DNA of 64,000 bases from positions 32,829,682 through 32,893,681 of the forward strand of contig OZ024794.1 in NCBI GenBank assembly GCA_964017045.1, written 5' to 3'. The notes under the pieces are model-generated. The model saw only the letters and a list, made by a program, of their open reading frames with translations, searched no databases and had not been told where the DNA came from. The position numbers and the translations under genes were made by a program. Positions 46,401 through 56,823 of this stretch are shown here, in pieces. Numbering within the stretch: the first letter of the stretch is position 1; each line of letters begins with the position of its first letter. This DNA is from Omphiscola glabra (Eukaryota; Mollusca; Gastropoda; Lymnaeidae).

Positions 46401-49400
46401 GAAACGGACTAAAGAGGAGCCATACTCTGCCAAAAAAATTATGTTCACGATGTTATATGAAAGAAAAACTCACCTCGTGGCACGCTTGTGACCTTTGCAC
46501 TCTTGTTATCCGTTTCCGGTGGACCCCCCACAATAACACCCGCATCGTCCAGAACGCGTTCCCGCGAGCTTTCATCTTTATGGTGGATGACGTGTAGCTG
46601 TGGTCGCCTGTGACTGAGGCTTCCGGTCAGTTTGGCCTGGATGTCGCTGATGTTCTTCTGCAGGTCTGATGTCGTGGTGTACAGGGACGATATGCTGGCC
46701 CTGGTCGTGTGGACAGACGTGACGTAAAACATGACATGTGAGGCAGTAAACAAAAAGAAAACGCGGGGGAGATGACTAAAGGGGAAAGCAAATACCAAGA
46801 AGATTCAGGATTTTACTGGCCCTTGACAAAACATGACAGTGCAGATTTTATTATAGTGGCCGAGCGCTATAAACTGAATCAATTACCAAGCTTGTGGACT
46901 GGAGTTAAATACACAGCAAAGGCCTGGACAAGCAAAATACATTACCAGAACCCCGAGTGGACGGGACCCCGTTAACCTTGGATGGCAACTCGTCTAAGAT
47001 AACGAAACCTGTGAATTCAAATTCGGAGTCCCGTAGGCGGTTTGACACTAACACATTAAACATTCGGACAACACCTGCGACGATACGGGTTTCCCTTGGG
47101 TTATCCAGGTGCGTTGGGGAGAGATTATTTGCTGTCTAAGGAACCAGCTTGTCCTTCTATTTTGTGATTTTGTCCTGCGAAGTCTACACCGTCGTCACAT
47201 TGTGACCGACGAATGCCAAAATAACTGCACTGATAGATTCTGTCTTAGTGAGTCGATCAGATTTATTCTGCAGACCCAGAGCCGTCGCAACTATCTCTGG
47301 AGACCCCCTTGCCCCCCCCCCCTTTTTTTTTTTGGGGTCACTTGCATTAAAATTCGTCATTCTTGTTTAAATCCTTTATATTAACTTCGCTTTAACAATC
47401 TTCGGACGGCCAATTGACCAACTTCCCGTCAAGCTATCGCATGATCTCGTTGCCGATGATAACATATTCTTTCAAATTTTCAGCCCGAACCCCCAGCCCA
47501 TGCCCCCAAAATTCAACCCCATGCAACCCCCCAAAAAACAGTAAAGTAAAAGGGGGAAAAAAAAAAAAAGAGTTGACATAAGGGAACTCACTCTTGTTGT
47601 CTGATGTCCATCTTGTGTTGTTCCATCTGAAACTTCACGTGGTCGGTATCAGCGATGGCCCTCTCCATTTTCTTCTCCATTTTCAGCTGTTTGTCCACAT
47701 ATTCATACACCTGAAGTATACGCACTCGAATGGTTAACACATATCTACGCATGGACACGGTAGGTTGTTCATTCATTGCTAGATGTAAATAAAAAAAAAC
47801 AACACCCGAAAAAAATGCAGCGAGAACTAATTATAATTCCCTTGAAATACATTTACATTTCAAACTAAAGACCACCTTAAATCCCCCCAAAGATTTCATT
47901 GACTGTTCAATGTAATAACAACTATAATTTGTTTTTTTGAAAACATACATTGAGCCAAACAAAACAACACACAAACAAATGGGGGCACACGAATCTATTT
48001 GTCTGAATATATCAAAGCTCTGTCCTCTGCACTTTAATCTGTTATTATCAATTCTCTGCCTTATAAAGTACTAGGATCAATTCTCTAACCTATAAAGTAC
48101 TAGGATTAATTCTCTGCCCTATAAAGTACTAGGATTAATTCTCTTCCCTATATAGTACAAGGATCAATTCTTTACCCTATAAAGTAATAGGATCAATTCT
48201 CTACCTTATAAAGTACGAAGATCAATTATCTACTCTATAAAGTACTGGGATCAATTCTCTACCCTATAAAGTACTAAGATCAATTCTCTACCCTATAAAG
48301 TACTAAGATCAATTCTCTACCCTATAAAGTTCTAGGATCAATTCTCTGCCGCCTGCCATATATTCTGCTATAATTAATCATCTGGCCTAAAGTCTGCTCT
48401 TATCCATGCCCCTGCCCTTTAAGTCTGCCATTACGTCCTGCTACATCAAATCGATGCCCCTCGCCCTTTCGGCGGCGTGCCACCGGCCGTTAACACCCCT
48501 CTCCTCTTACCAAAGTCTGCCAGCTGTCTAAAAAGCAATGCCCAGTGCCCACCGCGCCATACCTTCATCTCCAGCTCCCGCGTCTCGGATCTCGTCGTGT
48601 TCAGAGACGCGCGCAGGGTTGAAGTGTCGTTGCGGAGCTCGCGCTGCACGTCCAGCAGCTGAAGACCTTCTTTCTTCACCGACTCCAGGTCTCTCTTGAG
48701 GAGTATCCACTCGGCTTTCAGATCTCCTACACTGAGGAGTTGGGTTCAGAAAAGGTGGTGGTTGGGTGGGGGGGGGGGGGGGGCGTCGAGTGTCATTTTT
48801 ATGGATTAGTCCAGCTTAATTGAAGTAGCTCGCGCCAGTATTGATTGATTTGCTCATCTCTTAACAATTTAGGAAAGTTCGTCTTTTTTTTTTCATTTAG
48901 AAAGGGAATGAAACCCAAAAAAAGAAAAAACACTAGCAGATTTAGAACATCGATTTTTTTCTTCGAATTTCTTTTTTTTTTTTAAATGAATTTTTTTAGT
49001 ACCGTTCGGGTTCATCATTCAGAATCGAGATATAAAATTAGCAGAGTGTACATTCGTGCGTTCGTGCTGATGAACCAGTTCAATCATAAGTACCACACAT
49101 TTTAACAAGGTTAATGCATTGAGTATTTAATTTGTATTAGTTTTTTTTAGGTAAGCGTAGATAAATTTTAAAAAGTGACCTTGGCATAATTTAGAGTCTT
49201 CCTGTTTGTGTGTTTTTTTTTAATTTGATCACTTTTACGCCCCCCCCCTCCCCCCCCCCTAAATTCATCACGAAATCATTCCGATTTGTTACCGAATTCC
49301 CATTTCTGTGGCATCACAGTTTGTATATCTTCGTTTCCCAAACAGCTCTTTTTGTTTTGTTAGAAAAGTACGGCCAGTCAGCTTTATCACACATAACGTT

Positions 49401-52400
49401 ACACATACATTATTTGATGTAATCGTGTCTTGACAAATACAACCTAAAACTATCCTAGTTTTTTTAATTTTTAATTTACACTTATTTTACTCCGAATTCG
49501 ACCTCTTTGTTTTATTATTTCAACTCCCTGTGGAGAAAACCCTATTAACAATATTTTTTCACATAGCCCATTAACAATATCTTTCATTGCTGTCGCCATT
49601 CATGACATAGTAACTGTCTTGTCTTTTTTTTTCAAGCCTAAATATATCTTTTTACACTATTCATTTAGATCACCTGTGTTAAACCCAAGGCCCGCGGTCC
49701 ACATCAGGCGCGGTGTACAATTATATCAGACCGGAGAGGTCTTGACCGGCGTACAATTATATCCGGTCCGAGAGAGAATTGTAGGCAAAAATATTTTTAA
49801 TGGCCATGCGATAGAAAGTGCAAATCGAATTTCCAAATTAGCCGTCTTGCAGAACGATAGCATTCTCGCTTCGAAAATGAGCGTGTCGATAATTTTTTTT
49901 TATTATTAAAACTTTTTTACTGTTTTAATTTACATTAATGATAATAAAAAGGTTTAATTGAATATTTATTGCATTTTATCCGCGTATTGAATGTTTATCC
50001 TGTACGGCCCGCAACCTTACGATTTAAGTTTGCGCCCGCTGAGCAATTGAGTTGACACCCCTGATTTAGATCCATTTGTAAGTCGAGAGCACCGGCGAGT
50101 AGAATCGTTTCAGAGACGTCCTTATCACTAGGCTATTATCAACTTCTCCACAATAGCCATGAGCCATCCCTCACACTCAACCCCCGACAAGTGTCCCCAC
50201 ACAGCCCCGGCCACTCCCCACACACATATCCCAACCATTCCTTTACACATATCTAGGACCCCTAGCTCTCACATTCAAACTGAAGAGCGCCATACAAATC
50301 CCTGACTATTCCACACACACACACACACCCAACCATTCCCCCACACATACCCCCAAACCATTCCCCACACAAATTCCCGACACTTCTAACCACACATCCG
50401 CACTGACAAGGCCCCAGACCTGTTTTTTAACATGGCCCCCACGTCAGGGCTGATGCCCTGTTGTTGGGGTATGTTGTCCAGGCTGTCGTCGCCGATAGAC
50501 GACCCGCCGTTGCTACTCCTGCTGCTGCGGAGTTTGTTTCTGACATTGTACATCCACCTCTCAAGGTCATCCACTCGCCTGAAAAAGAAAAACACGTATT
50601 GTATAAGATTTTACCGTAGGGGCTTTAATATGTGATGATCTGTGCATTATTTCCGTGAGTTTTTAGTGATAAATAAAAACAAAGGCTCCCATGGGATAAG
50701 TTAAGGAAAAGGTCGTCAATTGTGCAAATGGGGGTACAAGTGGCCATTGGTGGTGGTGGGGGGTACAAGTGGCCATGGAGTGGTAGTGGGGTTAAAAGCG
50801 GCCATGGAGTGGTTGTGGGGAGGGTAGAAGTTGCCATTGGATGGTAGTGAAGCTATAAGTGGCCATAGGTGTTCGTGGAAATAGAAGTGGCCGACGGTGG
50901 ATGCAAACTGAATATTCTTACATGTTAAAAAAAGATTGATAACAGAGATGCTCGTTGAGCTGTTGGAATGCATGAAAGCAAATAATTTCAAGAACCAAAA
51001 ACATGTTTACAAGAATCGTGTGACTTTTTTAAAACTATAGTGTCGTCGCTCGACCTTCGAAGTAAAACAATGAGACGCTTATACAAGGGGGGGGGGGGTC
51101 TATTTTTTTATGACACGCCGCACTTTAGAGGAAATCTTTATTTCGAATTCAGCTCTGAAAAATAATTCTTTAAAAATATCTGTGTTTTTCTAAAAACCTT
51201 GGAAGAATTTATGATTAAATAACCGTCTGCGACAGTTGCTTTAGCGGACATGAACTGAAGAGTTATTCCGCTTGTCTGCTTTCAAATATTGATCCATCGA
51301 ATTAAACGGTGAATCTTTTTTTGTATCAAAGCAAATTGGAACAAATTTTATTTTAATGTGATTACCAATATAAAAAAAAACACAATATCATACAAAAGTG
51401 TCAGTGCAGGATGTTGATTTATTTATAAGAGAACCCAAAATATCGTTTACTTGATTATCTGTGGTATTTTTATAGAGTTTTGTTTAAAAAAAAAACAAAA
51501 AAAACAAACAAACAAACAAACAAATGGAACGTTAAATTATATTGCAAAGGGACATCTCCAACGTGCCGCTTCGCTGCCCTATACTCGGGCTTAGGGGGGT
51601 GCTTTGGGGAGGGCATAAAGAGCAATAGCTCGACGCCATTTCCTAATGTGACATTTCAAATGATATGGCATGCATTAGTATGAGAGATTATTCGTTTTCG
51701 CTTTCGGAATGTCAGTACTAGACACAGTTTTACCTATCGCACCCCAGGCTCTCTTTAAAACACACATCTTGCCCACTCCATCCGGACAGTTACTCACTAA
51801 ACGTTAGACTCAACTTCCGTTTTCTCGTGCGCCGTCTCTGTTTCGACTAACGGGCTTTAACTACACCGGCCACCCAGTGGCTTACTGACCTGTCGACATG
51901 TTCAACTTGCATCTGCAGTTTGGAGGTGCCCTCGGAATTCTTCACATGGACCAGCTCAACGTCCAGGCTGTCTATCTGCAGCTGGAACACCCGCTTGTCC
52001 ACGGCGTACGTCCAGTTGTTGATGCGGCCCGTCTCCTGGGCGAGCACGGCCTTCATCTCGGCTATCTGCGGGTCAAGGCCAGGACACAAATTGACTGGTG
52101 AGAGTGTATCATTCAGAGGCGAAGACAAATTGAAGGGAAAACAATAAAGTTAGTGGTGGCACTTAAGGAGCGCCCCTTCCCCCCACTGGAAAAACGGGGA
52201 GAACAAAGGATTTGTTGGCATGACCAAATCAATTATAATTGTTCTTGGAAACATGTAGTTTCAGGAAACATTTGGTTCAAGGAATCATGCGTTAAGAAAA
52301 TATACACATATTTAAAGCGAATCGTGTACTTCCTAACGTGTTTTTTAATCTGGGACTAAAAAAAAACAAAAATGCGAAGCTATAATAATTTTATGATAAC

Positions 52401-54319
52401 TAGGTCCGTTTGTAGATTATATGAATGCAAATTCCCCCACCCCCTAAAACTCCCACTACGCGGAGCTGGACATATGACCGTGTTCAGGCCACAAATGTCA
52501 TCATCCCTAATAGGATCATGTTCATCATTGGGGGGGGGGGGGGGGTTCTGCTAGACCCCCATGCGAAAATCCACGAAGTGGGGATTGAAACATCTTTTAA
52601 AGTTTAGCAAGCCATTCACACATTCTGAATAAGCTGTCATCAAAGTTGTATTTTTATCATTTTGAAATTTTTAGGCTAGAATTTGCTTAATTTACCACAA
52701 AAATAATTTAAACAATAAATGTATAAATACACATATACTGTTTACCACAAAAATCCCGCGAAATAGCGAAAAATTCCCAGAACTTTTCCTAGGAGAAGAC
52801 CCGTGAAGCATTGTGGACAAGACATGCGAAGTAGCGACCGGAATATAGAATACATAATGTCATGACAACGCCCTAATCCGACATACAGGGACGTCATTTG
52901 GTTAGGGCAGGGTGGGGCATTTGACCCCCCCCCCCCCGCCTTGAATTTTCAGGTTTTAATTAAATTGCCATGTATTGTGGCGCCTCCAGTACTAAACAGC
53001 TTAACTAGCTGACCAAGCTTTGGTTTTGCCCCTGGAAAAAAAACCTTGAAATGACCCCCCCCCCCCCTGCCGATATATGTAAAGAAAAGTAATACAACAC
53101 ATTATAAGACATAAGCTGTAGTAGCACCTAGTGTCCAGACTCTTGTGATCTAAATATCATCTCGATTTATCTTTTTTTCCATGTCGGTCCGCTGCTGCTC
53201 TTCCTCATTTGCTTTGCATACAGTTACAAGCGTATCATTAGGTGAAGGCCTAACTGTGCTTAGATGTAAGGGTGGGCACGGCGGGTCTATGGATCGGCAT
53301 GGAGCGCTACAATTAAAAGGGGAATAATGCTGTTGGCGAATTCGAGTGTAAGGCCTACATCATACTTGGCGCACGTCATGGCGCCACACATCATACTTGG
53401 CGTACTAGGTTGTCACATACCTCATACTTGGCGTACAAGATTGTCAAATACCTCATACTTGGTGTACTAGATTGTCACATACCTCATACTTGGCGTACAA
53501 GATTGTCAAATACCTCATACTTGGTGTACTAGATTGTCACATACCTCATACTTGGTGTACTAGATTGTCACATACTTCATACTTGGTGTACTAGATTATC
53601 ACATATCTCATACTTGGCGTATTAGATTGTTACATACCTCATACTTGGCGTACTAGATTATCACATATCTCATACTTGGTGTACTAGATTATCACATACC
53701 ACATACTTGGTGTACTAGATTGTCACCTACATCAATCTCGGCGTACTATATTGTCACACATCTCAAACTTAGTTGGTAAACTGTAACATAACTCATACTT
53801 GGTGTACTAAATTGTCACATATCTCCTACTTATTGTACTAGATTGTCACATACCTAATTCTTGGTGTACTAAATTGTCATATACCCCAAACATGGCGTAC
53901 TAGATTGTCACATAACTCATACTTAGTGTACTATATTGTCACACATCTCAAACTTGGTTTGTTAAATTTTCACATATCTCATACTTGGTGTACTAAATTG
54001 CCACATATCTCCTACTTATTGTACTAGATTGTTACATATCTAATACTTGGTGTACTAGATTATCACTCACCTCATACTTGGTGTACGACGTCAGGTTGTC
54101 CATCTTGCTGTACACGTCCCTTATCATCTGCTGTGCCTCCTGGCCGGGCTGCCACACGTGGAATGTGGACGAGCAATGCGGGGAGCTGTGGCTCCTGGAG
54201 GCGTTGGCCCACAGGGTGCCGAACAGCAGGTGGCATTGTGCGAGGAGTGCCAAGGCGTACACCCACGAACCGTATACAGAGAACATTGGGTGTTTCATGG
54301 TGGGAGAGGCAGGTCGCAT
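40454..54319 (-). CDS. Secreted coiled-coil fibrinogen-related protein, 11 coding exons, about 586 aa
   Basis: A secreted lectin-like protein predicted to bind glycans or pathogens. Exons in reading order: 54319-54071, 52065-51890, 50578-50420, 48731-48563, 47710-47592, 46700-46474, 45383-45272, 44463-44328, 43899-43825, 41045-40896, 40642-40454. All borders are GT/AG and phases match. Residues 18-40 form a signal-peptide core. About 55-345 is hydrophilic, heptad-like coiled coil with sites NLT, NWT, NDT, NTT and NIS for glycosylation. The fibrinogen C-terminal domain spans about 367-578: DCHDVYTAG, LLQRRIDGTISFNRRW, YGFGNPYGELW-like (K-H-G-F-G here), LRIDFWTWEGN, AGDSL, the calcium loop DMDND, HCA, GGWWYNSC, YYSLKKVEMKIKP-like end. 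Cysteine pairs 368/397 and 519/532 fit the usual disulfides. There is no Ig domain, so it is not a FREP; it resembles FReD-coiled-coil or angiopoietin-like proteins. A second ATG at 54298 would give 579 aa. Confidence 0.93.
41046..41970. other. Intron 9 of fibrinogen gene, part outside the foldback element
   Basis: Intron sequence with a 24-bp direct duplication (CGGCCCGGCAGCGATCTGTC) at about 41629-41676. No gene seen. Confidence 0.5.
41972..43162. mobile_element. Foldback-like element with long inverted arms made of 15-16 bp repeats
   Basis: The left arm (about 41972-42175) and the right arm (about 42955-43162) are inverted copies of about 200 bp. Each arm is itself a row of about 13 units of 15-16 bp built on GCGCACAC-GA-AA, for example CGCGCACATGACAAA, CGCGCACACGATAAA and TGCGCACACCGACAG. 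The 780-bp AT-rich middle has no transposase. Long inverted repeats with internal tandem repeats are the hallmark of foldback elements. Both arms give spurious open frames. Lies in the intron between the last-but-two and last-but-one coding exons of the fibrinogen gene. Confidence 0.8.
43997..44263. repeat. Minisatellite, 33-34 bp unit, about 8 copies, fibrinogen gene intron 8
   Basis: Unit CACGATGTGGAGAGAACACC followed by TTAGCGAGTACAAA. It lies inside the 428-bp intron between 44327 and 43900 and does not touch its splice sites. Confidence 0.9.
44456..44695. repeat. Splice-acceptor minisatellite, 35-bp unit, 7 copies
   Basis: On the gene strand each unit contains TCCCAG followed by GTACACACTG, identical to the real 3' splice site at 44463 (CCCAG, then exon bases GTACACACTG). 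Copies of the acceptor start at 44461, 44496, 44531, 44554, 44589, 44624 and 44659 on the plus strand. Spacing is 35 bp except for one 23-bp unit lacking CAAATGATGG. The first copy is the functional exon border; the others are upstream decoys. Confidence 0.93.
44885..45272. repeat. Splice-donor minisatellite, about 31-34 bp unit, about 11 copies
   Basis: On the gene strand each unit carries GGGTGGGTCAC followed by a variable spacer and a GGGTGCCAC or GGGCGCCAC block. The real donor of the exon at 45383-45272 reads ACTGG then GTGGGTCACAGGGTGCCA, so the array starts at the exon border and repeats the donor. Copies farther from the exon are more diverged. Confidence 0.85.
45384..46473. other. 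Fibrinogen gene intron 6
   Basis: About 1.1 kb of intron. The segment from about 45810 to 46380 is less AT-rich and could be an old non-coding insertion, but I find no clear termini. No gene supported. Confidence 0.4.
47020..47215 (+). repeat. Dispersed repeat family A, copy 1
   Basis: Shares with 56570-56815 an ordered set of blocks: ATTAAACATTCGGACAACAC, CTGCGACG, TTGGGTTATCCAG, GTGC/GGGGAGAGAT, ACCAGCTTG, GTCCTGCGAA, TCTACACCGTCGTC and TTGTGACCGACGAATGCCA. A retroposon is the simplest explanation; orientation and class are uncertain. Confidence 0.6.
47365..47445 (-). repeat. Dispersed repeat family B, short 3' fragment
   Basis: The minus strand reads CGATAGCTTGACGGGAAGTT, GTCAATTGGCCGTCCGAAGA and ends AATATAAAGGATT. 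The same tail occurs at about 55215-55310 and 62075-62170 on the plus strand, so a 5'-truncated retroposon copy is likely. Confidence 0.65.
48055..48352. repeat. Minisatellite, 29-bp unit, about 10 copies, fibrinogen gene intron 4
   Basis: Unit ATAAAGTACTAGGATCAATT followed by CTCTACCCT. It lies 211 bp inside the intron and does not include a splice site. Confidence 0.9.
48732..50419. other. Fibrinogen gene intron 3
   Basis: 1.7-kb intron with a 16-base poly-G (about 48768-48783), poly-C runs near 49241-49258, and a degenerate CCATTCCCCACACACAT repeat at about 50195-50370. No gene seen. Confidence 0.5.
50715..50900. repeat. Degenerate minisatellite, about 29-bp unit, about 6 copies
   Basis: Unit based on AAGTGGCCATGGAGTGGTAG followed by TGGGGGTAC, diverging toward 50900. 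Lies in fibrinogen gene intron 2. Confidence 0.75.
50901..51889. other. Remainder of fibrinogen gene intron 2
   Basis: Unique AT-rich intron sequence with a poly-G run near 51089-51098 and an (AAAC)n run near 51487-51525. No gene seen. Confidence 0.5.
53345..54072. repeat. Exon-plus-donor minisatellite, 31-bp unit, about 23 copies
   Basis: On the gene strand the unit reads GTACACCAAGTATGAG then GTATGTGACAATCTA. The first 16 bases equal the last 16 coding bases of the signal-peptide exon (ending ...TAC ACC AAG TAT GAG at 54071), and the next bases mimic its donor GTGAGTGATAATCTA. The array starts at the true exon end and runs 0.7 kb into intron 1. Many copies keep GAG/GTATGT; others have lost the GT. 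Near the exon, a multi-unit block (CAAACTT..., CATACTT..., CCTACTTATTG...) is duplicated, so higher-order structure exists. Confidence 0.95.
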
Positions 54320-54829
54320 TGTCCGCTGCAATCTCTCAACTTAGCTGTTTATTTTGTTAGTTCAACTCTTCACTTTAATGTTAATTTGTTTCGCGAATTC
54401 TGTTTATAACGTTTCAAAACTAAACGGTAGTAAACGATAGGTTCTTTACACGACAATAATTATATTATTTATTTTTAATATATATTTAATGTAAGTTTGC
54501 GTTCTAATTTCGTGTGTTCGTTAAGTTTTAGGTGAAAAATGTCCAGGGATTTGTTTATAAAGCTTACTTGCTATTTTTAAGCGTAGTATTCAAAACGAGA
54601 CACAAAGAAGCGTCATTAGGGTTGGTGGCACCTGGTTTAGCAAACTCATAATGTCACCCCACCCCCAACCTTCCCAAGTTTCCGACATCCCCACCTTGTT
54701 TACACAGGGTACTTCTAGACCAGGTCAAACTATTTACTTAAAGTATTATTTATAAATTAAGAACTAAATCACCAAAAGACACATATGAAAACAAATTGTT
54801 CAAATCCTTTATAAAATGTAAAATCGAGC

Positions 54830-55310
54830 AATGGGGTGGGGCAGAAACTGTGACGAAACAGGCATACACGTAACGCACTTTATAAGAATCCCAATTAAGT
54901 GCCCCCCCCCTTCCCCAAGGCATATTTTGTCACGCCCCTGAACTCTATATATCAATATTTTAATGACCCACACACTTTCACACCGCAGTTTTATTTCACC
55001 AACCATTTCAGAAAAAACAAAAGAAAATATTACGCAACAAACGCACTGGCGATATTTACAAAAAAAAAAAAAGAATCTCATTCAGCGCAGTTATTGAGAA
55101 TTTGATTTCATCTTTCCCACGAAAAACAGGAAAAAAAAACTGATTTTTTTTGGGGCGGGGGTTGAAAATTTGAAAGAAAGTGTGGTCATCGGCATTGAGT
55201 CTATATGCCAAGTTTCAGCTTGATAGCTTGACGGGAAGTGAGCCCATAAGCCGTCCGAAGATTCTGCCAGCCAGCCACAAACACAAGCCAAGTTAATATA
55301 AAGGATTTAA
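54830..55310 (+). repeat. Dispersed repeat family B, longer copy
   Basis: Shares ordered blocks with 61690-62170: TTTCACACCGCAG, ACCAACCATTTCAGAAAAA, CAAAAGAAAATAT, GAATCTCATTCAGCGCAGTT, CCAAGTTTCAGCTTGATAG, TGACGGGAAGTG, AGCCGTCCGAAGAT and a final AATATAAAGGATTT. Such tails with simple-sequence ends suggest a non-LTR retroposon or SINE. Family name unknown. Confidence 0.7.
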
Positions 55311-55374
55311 AAAATACACGAAAATTACCAATTTTATTGAAACAACTTTTCAGTTATACCTTTTCTTCAAAAAA

Positions 55375-55650
55375 TGCCAACCCGTCAAATCACTTCATTA
55401 AACATTGCCAACCCGTCGAAACACGTCATTAAAATTGCAAACCCGTCAAATCACTTCATTAAACATTGCCAACCCGTCGAAACACGTCATTAAAATTGCA
55501 AACCCGTCAAATCACTTCATTAAACATTGCCAACCCGTCGAAACACGTCATTAAAATTGCAAACCCGTCAAATCACTTCATTAAACATTGCCAACCTGTC
55601 GAAACACGTCATTAAAATTGCAAACCCGTCAAATCACTTCGTTAAAGTTG
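55375..55650. repeat. Dimeric minisatellite, 61-bp unit (two related halves), about 4.5 copies
   Basis: Each unit is one half AAACCCGTCAAATCACTTCA plus TTAAACATTG and a second half CCAACCCGTCGAAACACGTC plus ATTAAAATTGC. The halves differ at fixed positions, showing that a 30-bp unit doubled before the dimer amplified. Confidence 0.92.
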
Positions 55651-55899
55651 CAAAGCCGGAGAGCCTGGACCGTGCCATGGTAGATCACAAGTAGTTCTTT
55701 TTAAGTTTCAGTTTTGAAAAGCTCCTCTCTCACGAAGCCACAGATGTACACAGCTCTGAGAAATACTTTTGGAAATAACAGAGGACTGGGGGAGATTCAG
55801 GAAATACCACTGAGCTATGAATGTCAAAACTTCAAATATTGACCAATTTTTCTCTGTATCGACATTAACATCGGAGCTTCAAATTAGAAGTTTCCTTAC

Positions 55900-55988
55900 C
55901 CAGATAGCTGTTCATAGAAAGTGGTCAGTTTGGGAATGGTCGCCGATGACTCTCCTTCAGTTGCTGTTGATCGACTCTCTGCTTTAAA
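55900..55988 (-). other. Possible isolated coding exon
   Basis: On the minus strand a GTTTAATGCAG acceptor precedes an open 89-base stretch reading FKAESRSTATEGESS and then ATIPKLTTFYEQLSG, followed by a good donor GTAAGG. The amino-acid content and borders look exon-like. It cannot join the fibrinogen gene's first exon in frame, because that exon has a stop upstream of its ATG. It may belong to an unseen gene, a non-coding leader exon, or be chance. Confidence 0.25.
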
Positions 55989-56237
55989 CTGCATTAAACA
56001 CGACATCTACTCCAGCGTTCCCATAACTTTTGTTTTCGTGACCCAGTTGTTTTTATACTTCTCCTTCGTGACCCATTAACGTGTCCACACAGTTTTCATA
56101 TATCAGAATAAGGGCATTTACTCATGCAAGACTATAAAGAAATCAAACTTAACAAAAAAATGTTTAATGAGTGCGTCACGACAATATAACCTAGATTTTC
56201 ACACGTTTTTTTCTCTTCTTTCGGCGACCCAGTAATT

Positions 56238-56468
56238 GTGCCATTTTGGCCCGGTACCGGAGCGTGACCCAAAATTTTGGCCCGGTACCGGAGCGTGACC
56301 CAACATTTTGGCCCAGTAAAGGAGCGTGACCCAACACTTTGGCCCGGTACCGGAGCGTGATCCAACATTTTGGCCCGGTACCGGAGCGTGACCCAACATT
56401 TTGGCCCGGTACCGGAGCGTGACCCAACATTTTGGCCCGGTACCGGAGCGTGACCCAACATTTTGGCA
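56238..56468. repeat. Minisatellite, 31-bp unit, about 7.5 copies
   Basis: Unit ACATTTTGGCCCGGTACCGG followed by AGCGTGACCCA. Very regular, with two or three substitutions per copy at most. Open frames across it are artefacts. Confidence 0.93.
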
Positions 56469-56569
56469 ACGCTGATCTACTCTCTTGAAAGCCATTGATC
56501 TGATCTGGAGTTCAGAATGAAAAACGATCAAATCCACAAACATGACCCTCTTGTTTTCTGGCCGCAGAG

Positions 56570-56815
56570 TGAGTCCGGCGTCTTTAACCTGTTCCCGTGC
56601 CAAGGCGGATAACATTGGTACAATGAAACATTCCGACAACTCCTGCGACGCCACTGGTGCCAAGCTGTATCATCCATTGGGTTTATCCAGCGGCGTGGAG
56701 AGAGGTGATTTAATGTTGGGGACCAGCTTATTATCCTAGAAGAATAATCCCAGGCCTTGTGGATTCGTCCTGCGAATTCCACACCATCGTCGAATTGTGA
56801 CGGACGGATGGCAGC
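56570..56815 (+). repeat. Dispersed repeat family A, copy 2
   Basis: Matches 47020-47215 block by block: AAACATTCCGACAACTCCTG, CGACGCCAC, ATTGGGTTTATCCAGCGGCG, GGAGAGAGGTGAT, GACCAGCTT, CGTCCTGCGAATTCCACACC and TTGTGACGGACGGATGGCA, then an A-rich end. The A-run at the end (56816-56823) suggests a retroposon tail on this strand. Confidence 0.6.
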
Positions 56816-56823
56816 AAAAAAAA

